A DNA stretch of 37,300 bases from Candidatus Methanoperedens sp. (GTDB lineage Archaea; Halobacteriota; Methanosarcinia; Methanosarcinales; Methanoperedenaceae): contig JAPMTS010000030.1 of assembly GCA_026552955.1 (NCBI GenBank), positions 275 to 37,574 of the forward strand. The letters are read 5' to 3'. Below are positions 15,563 through 23,292 of this stretch, piece by piece. Made by a program: the position numbers and the translations under genes. The notes beneath the pieces were generated by a model. It did no database searches, had not been told where the DNA came from, and saw only the letters and a list, made by a program, of their open reading frames with translations. The stretch's first letter is position 1. Each line of letters starts with the position of its first letter.

Positions 15563-15948
15563 GAGTTCAACTTTTGTATATCTTAGATTGTCCCTGGTGT
15601 GTAAAAACTAAAAAATTGATCAGAGAAAGCCTGGAAGAACTTGGAGTAGAAGCCGGGCTAGAGGAAATTCTAATTGATTCTGATGAAAAGGCGGAGAAAT
15701 ATGAATTTTTGGGTTCTCCAACTGTTAGAATAAATGGAAAAGATATTCAGGAAGAAGTTAGTAAGGGGCAATGTTTACCTTGTGAAGAAATTGTTAAATA
15801 TGAGCAAGAATCAACTGATTTTGTTAAACAGGAATGCAGATGTGGATGCAGGATATATTTTTATAAAGGAAATCAATACCCGTATCCTCCAAAAGAAATG
15901 ATTCAAGAAGCTATTATGAAATTGATATCAGCTGATCAGGACCTCTGA
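15559..15948 (+). CDS. thioredoxin-like protein with C-P-W-C motif
   Basis: A 129-residue protein. VQLLYILDCPWCVKTKKLIR gives a first strand and a CPWC redox motif, and EKYEFLGSPTVRINGKDIQE gives the cis-Pro segment (SPT) and following strand of a thioredoxin fold. The second half adds CLPCEE and a CRCGCRIYFYKG cysteine cluster, which may bind metal or form disulfides. Such proteins resemble DUF2703 and mercury-resistance-associated thioredoxin-like families. GGAGGA lies just upstream. Position after norB could mean a role in cytochrome or NOR maturation, but metal or arsenic detoxification is as likely. Confidence 0.65.
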   Translation: MRVQLLYILDCPWCVKTKKLIRESLEELGVEAGLEEILIDSDEKAEKYEFLGSPTVRINGKDIQEEVSKGQCLPCEEIVKYEQESTDFVKQECRCGCRIYFYKGNQYPYPPKEMIQEAIMKLISADQDL

Positions 15949-15977
15949 GGGAATATCATCGGCTTATGGGAGGCGAT

Positions 15978-15993
15978 CAGGTAAATATACCTG
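15978..15993 (+). terminator. hairpin between convergent genes, possible terminator
   Basis: CAGGTA-AATA-TACCTG forms a 6-bp stem with a 4-nt loop 30 nt after the thioredoxin-like gene. A short T-rich stretch (CCCTTTTTCTAT) follows about 10 nt later. The opposing YCII gene ends at 16036. Weak evidence only. Confidence 0.3.
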
Positions 15994-16035
15994 GAGACCA
16001 GCCCTTTTTCTATGGCTATTCCTTTTGTTTCAGAG

Positions 16036-16476
16036 TTACTTCCGCTTCTCCACCTGTGCTTTCACCCTCGGGCTGTTTGCAGCTTTCTGGACTTCTGGTG
16101 GGAAGTCCGACTCCTCGAACACCTGGCGGATCTCGATCATATCGCCATCCTGTGCGGGGACTCGCTTTGCCCATTCGACCGCTTCTTCCTTTGACTTTAC
16201 GTCGATCATCCAGTAGCCTCCGATTACTTCTCTGGCTTTGATGAGGGGCCCATCGGTCACTCTGGGCTTCGCGCCGGAAAACGCGACGCGTGCACCTTTC
16301 GAGATCGGGTGAAGCCCATCAAGTGATATCAGCGCGCCTGCCTTTGCCAGTTCTTCGTTGAATTTCATCATCCTGGCAACAGATTCAGCAGGCGGAGCGA
16401 ATCCTTCACCAGCCCTCTCTGCTGGCGGCGTATCTGGCTGGTAGACTTTCGGGATCATGAACATCATGAATCGCAT
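16036..16476 (-). CDS. YCII-related (DGPF) domain protein
   Basis: 146 residues: MRFMMFMIPKVYQPDTPPAE at the start, then KFNEELAKAGALISLDGLHP, and RVTDGPLIKAREVIGGYWMI, which holds the D-G-P motif of the YCII/DGPF family, followed by SKEEAVEWAKRVPAQDG. The fold is ferredoxin-like, with a conserved His-Asp arrangement in the E. coli founder. In bacteria DGPF genes often sit beside ECF sigma factors and VOC, SRPBCC or RibD-C genes; here there is only the neighbouring VOC gene and no sigma factor, as expected in an archaeon. GC-rich codons mark bacterial origin. The start has AAAAGGAGA upstream. Confidence 0.85.
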   Translation of the reverse strand: MRFMMFMIPKVYQPDTPPAERAGEGFAPPAESVARMMKFNEELAKAGALISLDGLHPISKGARVAFSGAKPRVTDGPLIKAREVIGGYWMIDVKSKEEAVEWAKRVPAQDGDMIEIRQVFEESDFPPEVQKAANSPRVKAQVEKRK

Positions 16477-16519
16477 GGTCTTATCTCCTTTTGATTATCC
16501 GACCTTATTACAGAAAAAA

Positions 16520-16990
16520 TCATGGCTTCCTGACGAACATGGCCGCAGAGGCCTCTTCTATCTCCTTATCAGATAGCTCCTTTACGCGCTTACCCACCAT
16601 CCAGCTGTGTCCGAACGGATCAACTATACCGCCGGCGCGGTCGCCCCAGAAAGTATCAGCAATGTTCATGGTTACCCTTGAGCCTGCAGAAACAGCTTTT
16701 TCAAAGACAGCATCTGCATTTTCAACATACAGGTACATGCTGGCACTTGTGCCGCCTCCCGGCGATAGGGGTGAGAAGACCTTCATCTCTGGAAATTCAG
16801 GAGATAGCATCAGTATCGAATCACCGATCTGGATCTCTGCATGGACAATGCTTCCATCGGATCCGTGAAAGATGCGCCGTTTCTGTGCGCCAAATGCCTT
16901 TTTGTAAAATTCAATTGCCTTCGCGACATCTTTCACAACGAGATCAGGTGTGAGCGAATGATAACCTTCCGGAATGGCTTTTATTTTCAT
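16520..16990 (-). CDS. VOC family protein (PhnB-like)
   Basis: About 156 residues from the ATG at 16990; a TTG four codons upstream overlaps the GGAGG site, so the ATG is preferred. Features are SLTPDLVVKDVAKAIEFYKK, AFGAQKRRIFHGSDGSIVHA, SMYLYVENADAVFEKAVSAG and FWGDRAGGIVDPFGHSWMVG. The latter is typical of the PhnB/glyoxalase-like branch, and the final helix pair ends in KELSDKEIEEASAAMF. Metal ligands of glyoxalase I (H, E, H, E) are only partly matched: H and E candidates are in IVHAEIQIGD and the FGHSW His. It lies 43 nt upstream of the YCII gene on the same strand, so it is probably co-transcribed. Confidence 0.85.
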   Translation of the reverse strand: MKIKAIPEGYHSLTPDLVVKDVAKAIEFYKKAFGAQKRRIFHGSDGSIVHAEIQIGDSILMLSPEFPEMKVFSPLSPGGGTSASMYLYVENADAVFEKAVSAGSRVTMNIADTFWGDRAGGIVDPFGHSWMVGKRVKELSDKEIEEASAAMFVRKP

Positions 16991-17048
16991 ACTAACCTCC
17001 AAATTATTACTTCCTGCGATTAAGGTTGGTTCTCATTCTATTTTAATT

Positions 17049-17235
17049 TTATTTATTGTTCTCATAAGCCTGCTTTAAAGTACTTACGTCAATCTTTTTC
17101 ATCTAAAGCATTGCCTCCATGACCCTTTCCGATCTCTCTGCATCACTATCCTGCAGCATCTCGCCCAGAACAGTGGGAACGATCTGCAATGACAGCCCAT
17201 ATTTATCTTTCAACCAGCCGCAGCCAATGTATTCT
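17049..17235 (-). pseudogene. C-terminal fragment of a PhnB-like VOC gene with in-frame amber
   Basis: On the - strand the reading CGWLKDKYGLSLQIVP then TVLGEMLQDSDAERSERVME matches the end of the VOC protein at 3070. It meets TAG at 17103-17105 and continues in the same frame as MKKIDVSTLKQAYENN to TAA at 17049-17051, again matching that protein's GMKKFDIGELEKAYKG. The N-terminal three-quarters is absent; homology stops at the junction with the small HTH gene at about 17235. It is a remnant cut by recombination. The amber could be a nonsense mutation of a Gln or Lys codon. Confidence 0.75.
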
Positions 17236-17240
17236 GGTCG

Positions 17241-17402
17241 ATGAGATTTTCATCCGAAAAAGATTTTATTGAGCAGATAGCGTCCTATGATATTAGCGAG
17301 AAGATTGCAAATGATGCTTTGAAGGAATTAATCAACAAGGGAATTGTGGAAAAAAGGAGAAATGCTTTTTATCTGCTAGAAGAGCAGAGGATTTATGAAT
17401 GA
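17241..17402 (+). CDS. small winged-helix-like protein, perhaps 5'-truncated
   Basis: 53 residues from ATG 17241: SSEKDFIEQIASYDISEKIA then NDALKELINKGIVEKRRNAF and YLLEEQR. The helix, helix, G-I-V-E-K-R-x-x-x-F-Y-L wing pattern is that of a winged-helix DNA-binding domain. There is no good ribosome site, and the gene begins exactly where the VOC fragment stops, so its original N-terminus may be lost. It overlaps the nucleotidyltransferase gene by 8 nt, which suggests a regulator and nucleotidyltransferase pair. Confidence 0.5.
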   Translation: MRFSSEKDFIEQIASYDISEKIANDALKELINKGIVEKRRNAFYLLEEQRIYE

Positions 17403-17871
17403 ACGCCAGAAACAGATACAGCTTGCTGTTGAAAAATTTACTTCACAGGTCAGAGATGTTAATGGAGTAATTGAAGTTGCTCTATTCGGCTCAGCAGCTT
17501 CGGATAAACCCAATCCTCAGGATTTTGATCTCATGGTTTTCATAGAGAATGTTGCTTGTATTCCCCACATTTCCAAAAGTATACGGAAAACCACAAATAT
17601 ATTCCATGCCCATGATGTGTTTATTTTTGATGAGAGAAAAAAGTATCTTGGAAGGATTTGTCAGCGAAGCGTTTGCCCTACAAGTTCTGTGGAGTGCTAT
17701 ATCAAAGATTGTGGAAAGATCCAATATCTGAAACAACTTGACCGATTTGTGTTTGACGAAAAAAAAGCCTTCAAAATAAGACCTGTTGTCATCTGGAAGA
17801 ATCCTGAACAGAAAGAAAGCATAAGCCAGCAGTGGTTCAATGCATTGGCATCAAAATCGCCAACTTTATAA
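17395..17871 (+). CDS. nucleotidyltransferase domain protein (MNT/pol-beta type)
   Basis: 158 residues with VIEVALFGSAASDKPNPQDF followed by DLMVFIEN. This is the G-S-x(n)-D-x-D signature of the polymerase-beta nucleotidyltransferase superfamily (GS at about residues 31-32 and two acids at QDFDL), which would bind Mg-NTP. The rest (YIKDCGKIQYLKQLDRFVFD) is unassigned. Minimal nucleotidyltransferases are commonly the antitoxin or toxin half of toxin-antitoxin pairs; here the partner would be the overlapping winged-helix ORF rather than HEPN. The next SEC-C gene begins about 11 nt downstream. Confidence 0.7.
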   Translation: MNERQKQIQLAVEKFTSQVRDVNGVIEVALFGSAASDKPNPQDFDLMVFIENVACIPHISKSIRKTTNIFHAHDVFIFDERKKYLGRICQRSVCPTSSVECYIKDCGKIQYLKQLDRFVFDEKKAFKIRPVVIWKNPEQKESISQQWFNALASKSPTL

Positions 17872-17882
17872 TCCTCAATTCC

Positions 17883-19265
17883 ATGTTAGAGGCAATGAAT
17901 CTGAAAGCTGGCAGGAACGAGCCCTGCCCCTGTGGCAGTGGAAAGAAATATAAGAAATGCTGCATGAAAACTCAGGAAATTAAGGAGAATGCAGAGCGCA
18001 AACTTAGAGAGAAGATACTTGAGTTCTCCAGAGAGCCGCTCTTTAAGGCTGAATTCGAAGAAGCGAGGAAGGTCTTCTTGGAAGGGAGAGAGCCCGACGA
18101 AGGCGATGAAGTCATGTTCATTGACTGGTTCATTCATGACTACAGGCTGAAAAATTATGGTAAGAGTATCATTGAGTTGTTCTATATTGAAAAAAATCCG
18201 TTCCTTCCCCCTGTCGAAAAGGAAATTCTCGAAGGATGGCAGGATACTGCTCTCAGGGTTTATGAAGTAACTGGAATAGAAAGAGATAGAGGCATACATA
18301 TCAGGGATCTCTTTGATAATAATGAAATATTTGTTCATGATATACGTTCTTCCAGAAGAATGACTAAATGGGACATTGGTGCATTGAGAGTTATTAAAAC
18401 GCTCGGCAAATTCTATCTTTCTGGAGCAGCATGCCTCTTACCTGCGACTCGCAAGGCTGATATGATCCAGTTCGGTAAGGAAAGTTTTCTAAGGTTCAAG
18501 ATGGAAAAGCCAGAGGCGACATGGCAGGATTTTTTCAAAGAGCGCGGCCATACTTTCATTAATTTCGCCTTCATGAAAGCAGCTCAGACTCCAAAGATTG
18601 TAACTCCTGAAGGTGATCCAATTCTTTTTACAAAGGCGGTCTATGAAGTCAAGGATTATGATAAGGCGGTGAATGCGCTTTATGAAATTCCTGATCTTGA
18701 GATTGTTGAGTCCGATCAGGATGAAATTCACTTTAAATTAGTCACCGAGATAAAAGATCATTACATCAATGAAGGAAATATAAGGTTTGAAACATCTCTG
18801 GTTTCTGATGATGGTGATCCGCAGTACAGGTCAATGGGAGATCTGACAATTAACAGCAAACAGCTTATTCTGGATTGCCTTTCCGAAAAAAGACTTGAAC
18901 TCGGGAAAGAGATGCTTAAAACTCTGGGAGATTCCATTGAATTCATATCAGAGTCAAAGCAACATCCTGATCTTAGCGGCAGAAAAAATGAGGGCAAGAA
19001 AGGCAAAATCCAACAAAATGAGATAGATGAGCCTCTGCGTGAAATGCTCGGGAAGAAATTCCTTGAAGATCACTATCGAAGATGGGTGGATATGCCCATT
19101 GGATCCTTAGGAGGAATGACACCCAGAGAAGCTTCAAAAACACAGGAAGGGAAAGAGAAGCTTAAAGAAGTCCTTAAAGTAATGGAAAATGCTGAGGAAC
19201 GAAGACATAGAGCTGGAGAATTGAGCTATGATGTTCATAAATTGCGTGAAGTGCTGGGGATGTGA
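17883..19265 (+). CDS. SEC-C motif protein, 460 aa
   Basis: A SEC-C zinc motif at the N-terminus ([19 protein letters not shown]-x-C and CC ligands) is followed by a long domain I cannot name, with segments such as EVMFIDWFIHDYRLKNYGKS and FFKERGHTFINFAFMKA. Its C-terminal piece, WVDMPIGSLGGMTPREASKT then QEGKEKLKEVL, is a P-x-x-x-L-G-G-x-T-P-R-E-A block seen at the end of other SEC-C proteins. SEC-C motifs, first known from SecA, bind zinc and act in protein or nucleic-acid contacts. ATG 17883 is chosen; a GTG at 17832 inside the previous gene and ATG 17895 are alternatives. Two more SEC-C genes follow. Confidence 0.7.
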   Translation: MLEAMNLKAGRNEPCPCGSGKKYKKCCMKTQEIKENAERKLREKILEFSREPLFKAEFEEARKVFLEGREPDEGDEVMFIDWFIHDYRLKNYGKSIIELFYIEKNPFLPPVEKEILEGWQDTALRVYEVTGIERDRGIHIRDLFDNNEIFVHDIRSSRRMTKWDIGALRVIKTLGKFYLSGAACLLPATRKADMIQFGKESFLRFKMEKPEATWQDFFKERGHTFINFAFMKAAQTPKIVTPEGDPILFTKAVYEVKDYDKAVNALYEIPDLEIVESDQDEIHFKLVTEIKDHYINEGNIRFETSLVSDDGDPQYRSMGDLTINSKQLILDCLSEKRLELGKEMLKTLGDSIEFISESKQHPDLSGRKNEGKKGKIQQNEIDEPLREMLGKKFLEDHYRRWVDMPIGSLGGMTPREASKTQEGKEKLKEVLKVMENAEERRHRAGELSYDVHKLREVLGM

Positions 19266-19289
19266 ACTTTTTGCTCGATAAAATGAGAT

Positions 19290-20288
19290 ATGGAAAATAA
19301 TGAGACAATAGAAGAAAGGGACGATCTTGAAGATCTCATAGATGACAATACTGACTATTACTGGAATGAACTTCAAGAAGTAATACCTGAAATGGATACG
19401 CTATCATTGATCAGAACAATGGTTGAGCTTGAACTTTTTGTTAATAAAACTCTTGCTCTTGAAATCTCAAAAAGGGATGATGCCGTATTTCATCTGCGAA
19501 AGATCATCCAGGATGGTGATTACTGGGAGTATGATGGTCTTGGGAACGGATGGGCGCCCATTCATACAATTTTTATACTCCCGCTTATCAAGAATAAGGA
19601 AGCTCTACAGCTTCTCCTTGATATTTTTAGATATCGACGGAAAGATATCACAAACAGGATAACAGGGGAAGTTTCTGGTCTTTTTTATCATTTTGGAGAA
19701 AATGGGATAAAGAACCTCATCGAGTTCACCAAAGATGAAACCCTGGAACCATTTGGGCGGGCTGAAACCATAATAAGTCTTGTGGCTCTTGCAAAAACGC
19801 ACAGTTCTCATAAAGAAGAAATTATGAGACATATTTCAAACCTTATAGAAACCACCGATGATATTACTTTTGCAAGCCTGATAGCAGATGACCTGGCAGC
19901 ATTTCAGGATAAATCAGTCCTTCCCATTTTGAAAAAAGCATTTCAGGATGGAAGAATAATTAATTTATTCATTCATGAAAAAGAAGTAGAATCAATTATA
20001 AACGGGAATACCCCATATGAGATGGAAAGATATACCGTTGATCCGCTGACTCACTTTTCACGAGAAAATATTGAGGATCTTTACTTTGAATGTTATGACG
20101 ATGATGAGGACGAAGATATTGAAAATGAATCATTTCTGGTTGATGAAGAGGAAGATGATGAGGAAATATATTCAGATACTATCAAGCCTGAACAGCCTGT
20201 GAAGCAAAAAAAGGTTGGCAGGAATGCTCCATGTCCATGCGGTTCCGGCAAGAAATATAAGAAATGCTGCCTGCCAAAAGGGAAGTAG
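19290..20288 (+). CDS. DUF1186-like HEAT-type protein with C-terminal SEC-C motif
   Basis: 332 residues. The middle is a string of helical repeats typical of DUF1186: [40 protein letters not shown], then [20 protein letters not shown] and [21 protein letters not shown] very acidic linker rich in Asp and Glu (about residues 260-300) leads to a SEC-C motif ([18 protein letters not shown]). The start is ATG 19290 with a weak GAG upstream. It is a close homologue of the gene at 20726. HEAT-like repeats plus a zinc knuckle suggest a scaffold or adaptor; no enzyme motif is seen. Confidence 0.75.
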   Translation: MENNETIEERDDLEDLIDDNTDYYWNELQEVIPEMDTLSLIRTMVELELFVNKTLALEISKRDDAVFHLRKIIQDGDYWEYDGLGNGWAPIHTIFILPLIKNKEALQLLLDIFRYRRKDITNRITGEVSGLFYHFGENGIKNLIEFTKDETLEPFGRAETIISLVALAKTHSSHKEEIMRHISNLIETTDDITFASLIADDLAAFQDKSVLPILKKAFQDGRIINLFIHEKEVESIINGNTPYEMERYTVDPLTHFSRENIEDLYFECYDDDEDEDIENESFLVDEEEDDEEIYSDTIKPEQPVKQKKVGRNAPCPCGSGKKYKKCCLPKGK

Positions 20289-20324
20289 TAACGCGGCACA
20301 CGTTGATTTTAATTTGATGTAACA

Positions 20325-20696
20325 GAAGAGCGCTCCCATATCAACATCTTCAAGCTTGGCGCATATTATTTCAAGCTTCTTCGATGACCTCAGAGCTGTT
20401 CAGAGAGATTGAGACTTACTATTAGAAGCAAAGATACAGGTTCAAAATGGCGATCGCAGGAGAGAGGAACAAGGTGATGAAAATTCTCGATAAGAAGAGT
20501 TATGACCCCACTTTGATCGAAGACCCTGCACCTTTCACAGTGGAGAATAAGCAGGTATCAGAAGTACGGAGAATTGCTCAAGAATTCGGTGGAAAGCTAC
20601 CCACTCCGGGGTAAGATCGTGCTGGTCATGAAGGATATGGCGTGGGTGGAGCAGGCGGTGACGATGGAGGCGGTGGTGAGGGGCGGGAAACGATGA
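20325..20696 (+). pseudogene. decayed copy of the 131-aa gene at 26131
   Basis: DNA across this stretch follows the gene at 26131-26526 almost base for base (for example ATCAACATCTTCAAGC, AGATACAGGTTCA and ATCGAAGACCCTGCACCTTT). It lacks the first codons and carries several single-base indels and stops, so no frame longer than a fragment survives; it ends TGA 20694-20696. It fills the 437-nt space between the two DUF1186/SEC-C genes, so either the SEC-C duplication or this insertion split an older arrangement. Confidence 0.85.
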
Positions 20697-20725
20697 GTTC
20701 TTTTTGTTGAGAAAGAGTTATACAA

Positions 20726-21583
20726 GTGGGCAATACTAAAATGAGAAACATGTCCGAATATAAAGAAATGAATACTGAACATCTGATAAGTGAGATGGTC
20801 TATCTTTGTCTGGAAGTTCCACCCGAACTCGCCCAGGAAATTGCCACAAGAAATGATGCCATTTCCTATCTGAGGGATATCCTTCAAAATGGAAAATACT
20901 GGGATCATGGCGGTCCGGGTGATGCCTGGACGCCCTATCATGTTATTCATATTCTGGCTTTAATAAAAATAAAAGAAGCTCTTGAGCTTTTGCTTGAAAC
21001 TATGAGAAATAAGAATGATCTTTTAGGTGATTGGATCACGGAAAGCACCCCGACTCTGCTTGCCGCATTTGGTGAAAGTGCGATAGAACGACTGAAGGAA
21101 TGTGTTCTCGATGAAAAACTTGACCTGTATATTCGAGGCTCGATCGCAACGGCTTTGAATGTGATCGCCCATCAACATCCTGATAAAAAAGAGGAAATAA
21201 AGGCTTTTCTTACAAAGCTTTTAGACGATACCAATGACCCAACGTTTGCAGCATTCCTGATAGATGAAGTGCTTTCATTCAAGGATCCGAACCTTGTTCC
21301 CCAGGTACGGAAAGCATTTGAAGATGGGAAAATAGATACGGATGTAATAAGTCAATATGATGTGGATTGGGTTTTCAATCTGCCAGAAGAAGAGCAAAGC
21401 TATAGCAAATTTATGAAAAGCCCGCTGGAGCATTTTTCCAGAGAGAACATCAACTACCTCAAAAAGATATCTTATCCAAAGAAAGAAACTCCCACGAAAA
21501 AAACTAAGACGAAAATAGGTCGCAATGATCCATGCCCATGTGGTTCTGGAAAAAAGTACAAGAAGTGCTGCATGAAAAAATGA
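20726..21583 (+). CDS. DUF1186-like protein with C-terminal SEC-C motif (paralogue)
   Basis: 285 residues from GTG 20726; ATG 20741 is an equally good start. The same helical plan as the gene at 19290 is seen: ATRNDAISYLRDILQNGKYW, WTPYHVIHILALIKIKEALE, IRGSIATALNVIAHQHPDKK and FAAFLIDEVLSFKDPNLVPQ, then PLEHFSRENINYLKK (compare [15 protein letters not shown]) and a SEC-C motif ([18 protein letters not shown]). It lacks the long acidic linker of its sister and has a short Lys/Thr linker instead. Tandem duplication with divergence is clear. The function is unknown. Confidence 0.75.
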   Translation: MGNTKMRNMSEYKEMNTEHLISEMVYLCLEVPPELAQEIATRNDAISYLRDILQNGKYWDHGGPGDAWTPYHVIHILALIKIKEALELLLETMRNKNDLLGDWITESTPTLLAAFGESAIERLKECVLDEKLDLYIRGSIATALNVIAHQHPDKKEEIKAFLTKLLDDTNDPTFAAFLIDEVLSFKDPNLVPQVRKAFEDGKIDTDVISQYDVDWVFNLPEEEQSYSKFMKSPLEHFSRENINYLKKISYPKKETPTKKTKTKIGRNDPCPCGSGKKYKKCCMKK

Positions 21584-21605
21584 TAGCAATCGAGAAGATG
21601 ATACT

Positions 21606-22040
21606 TTGAACCTGACCAGTATTTTCAATCCTTTCATGATCTGCCTCCTGCGCTCACCTCTACATAAGATTGCCAGCAAAAACACACTTCTCATAACATT
21701 TACTGGATGCAAGAGCGGCAGAAGATATACTACCCCTGTTAATTATGTGCTTGATGGTAATGTTATTTTCATAACAAGCCTGCACAGTCGCTCCTGGTGG
21801 AGGAGCCTGCGGAGAGGCGCTGCGATCAGTATACGCCTGAAAGGGCAGGATATGGAAACATACGGGGATGTCATTGAAGATGACGAGAATGTAACAAGAC
21901 AACTAATCGCATATCTTCAAAAGGTTCCGCAATATGCGCGATATTTCAAAGTGAATCTTGATCCTGATGGTAATCCAAACCCTGAAGATGTTGCTCAGGC
22001 GGCAAAGGAGAGAGTCATGATCCTGCTCAGATCAGGATGA
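21606..22040 (+). CDS. deazaflavin (F420)-dependent nitroreductase-like protein, second copy
   Basis: 144 residues, nearly the same as the protein at 6757 along its whole length: SIFNPFMICLLRSPLHKIAS, FTGCKSGRRYTTPVNYVLDG, LHSRSWWRSLRRGAAISIRL and NPNPEDVAQAAKERVMILL. Here the classic G-C-K-S-G-R-x-Y-x-T-P motif is intact. The start is TTG 21606 at the position of the paralogue's ATG. It is coupled to the radical-SAM gene by an ATGA overlap (22037-22040). A redox role using F420H2 fits the iron-sulfur neighbour, but that is inference. Confidence 0.8.
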   Translation: MNLTSIFNPFMICLLRSPLHKIASKNTLLITFTGCKSGRRYTTPVNYVLDGNVIFITSLHSRSWWRSLRRGAAISIRLKGQDMETYGDVIEDDENVTRQLIAYLQKVPQYARYFKVNLDPDGNPNPEDVAQAAKERVMILLRSG

Positions 22041-23263
22041 TCAGAATGCGATATGTTGCCGAAAAAAATCCGGAAAAATGCAGACAATGTGGATTTTGCG
22101 ATGAGGTAGCATGTTCAAGCAGGTATGTTGGGTATTCTGAGGAGTGCAGGGGATGCGGGGCGTGCAGTCTTGCCTGTCCTTATGAAGCTATTCAGATGAT
22201 TGAAATTCAGAATGGAAAGAGCATATCTATTACAGTGGATGGAGCAATTATTTCAGTTCCGGAGAGAGTTACTGTCAAAAAAGCGCTTGAGATGTGCGGC
22301 TATGAACCGTGTGATTTTCCAGGAGATGGAAATCTCTTCTCCCCCTGCAGGACCGGTGGATGCTGGAGCTGTGCGGTTCTCGTGAATGGTGAACTGATGC
22401 CATGCTGTGTCGCAGCAGTTAAAGAAGGAATGAATATTAACACAGAAACAGAGGTTACTCCAAAAAGACCTGTTCACGGCTGGATGGGGCATGCTGTTGG
22501 AGGTGTTGGTACTCCGTGGCGTTTGAAAAAGTCATCCGGTTTCATAGAAACAGCATGTTTTACCTGCGGATGTAACTTCCAGTGTATGCAGTGCCAGAAC
22601 TGGACCACGACATATAATGGAAGAGAGATCGCCCTGACTCCTAAAGAGGCAGCTTTACTCATGAGCGATGCGAGAAGAAACTATAGAGTGGATAGAATGG
22701 CTATTTCGGGAGGAGAGTGTACTCTGAACAGGAAATGGTTAATTGAATATCTCAGGGAATTGAAAAAGAAAAACACTGATGAAAAGGCACGTTTTCATGT
22801 GGATACAAATGGTTCGATACTGACACCTGATTATCTGGATGAACTGGTCGATGCCGGGATGACTGATATAGGCATAGACCTCAAAAGCTTCGAACTTGAA
22901 ACATTTTCGCACATGACAGGTGTAAATAACAGGGAAATAGCCAGAAAATATTTAGAAACTGCATGGAATGCGGTAAAGCATATTGTTGATTATTATCCTG
23001 AAAAAGTGTTTGTTGGTATTGGAATTCCATATAACAATAATCTCATCTCACTTGAAGAGATCCGTAAAATGGGGGATAAAATAAGAAATATCGATGAGAA
23101 TGTGCAGGTCTGCGTATTGGACTACAGACCAGCGTTTCGAAGACCATACATACAGAGACCGGAATATGAAGAAATGGTCAAAGTCTGGACAATTCTTTCC
23201 GGAACTGGTTTGAAAACTGTGATCTGCCAGACTGCCAACGGTCATATAGGGCCGGAATTATGA
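22037..23263 (+). CDS. radical SAM protein with N-terminal 2[4Fe-4S] and [2Fe-2S]-like domains
   Basis: 408 residues in three parts. Residues 15-47 hold two ferredoxin motifs (C15xxC18xxC21x4C26 and C37xxC40xxC43x3C47P). Residues 60-130 look like a plant-type [2Fe-2S] or SoxR-like cysteine loop (CRTGGCWSCAVLVNGELMPC). From 170 is a radical-SAM core with C179NFQC183MQC186 followed by QNW, as in pyruvate-formate-lyase-activase/AmrS-type enzymes, then ISGGECTLN as the SAM-binding GGE motif. Such enzymes cleave S-adenosylmethionine to start radical chemistry; the extra clusters would feed electrons. The target is unknown, with no glycyl-radical enzyme in the window. It is coupled to the F420-type gene upstream. 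Confidence 0.8.
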   Translation: MIRMRYVAEKNPEKCRQCGFCDEVACSSRYVGYSEECRGCGACSLACPYEAIQMIEIQNGKSISITVDGAIISVPERVTVKKALEMCGYEPCDFPGDGNLFSPCRTGGCWSCAVLVNGELMPCCVAAVKEGMNINTETEVTPKRPVHGWMGHAVGGVGTPWRLKKSSGFIETACFTCGCNFQCMQCQNWTTTYNGREIALTPKEAALLMSDARRNYRVDRMAISGGECTLNRKWLIEYLRELKKKNTDEKARFHVDTNGSILTPDYLDELVDAGMTDIGIDLKSFELETFSHMTGVNNREIARKYLETAWNAVKHIVDYYPEKVFVGIGIPYNNNLISLEEIRKMGDKIRNIDENVQVCVLDYRPAFRRPYIQRPEYEEMVKVWTILSGTGLKTVICQTANGHIGPEL

Positions 23264-23265
23264 TG

Positions 23266-23292
23266 TGGATGCTGCTTTTTTATCTGCATCCA
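23266..23292. terminator. bidirectional hairpin between convergent genes
   Basis: TGGATGC (23266-23272) pairs with GCATCCA (23286-23292) around a T-rich 13-nt loop. It spans the ends of the radical-SAM gene (+) and the TIM-barrel-like gene (-), whose stop codon lies in the loop, so it could terminate both. Confidence 0.4.

Noticed and set aside
16491-16868. A + strand ORF of 125 codons over the VOC/YCII genes
   Set aside because: It is antisense to a clear VOC protein in GC-rich DNA, where long antisense frames are expected.
17103-17105. Amber codon as a functional pyrrolysine site
   Set aside because: The surrounding VOC gene is only a C-terminal remnant, so a nonsense mutation after loss of function is simpler; kept only as a low-interest observation.
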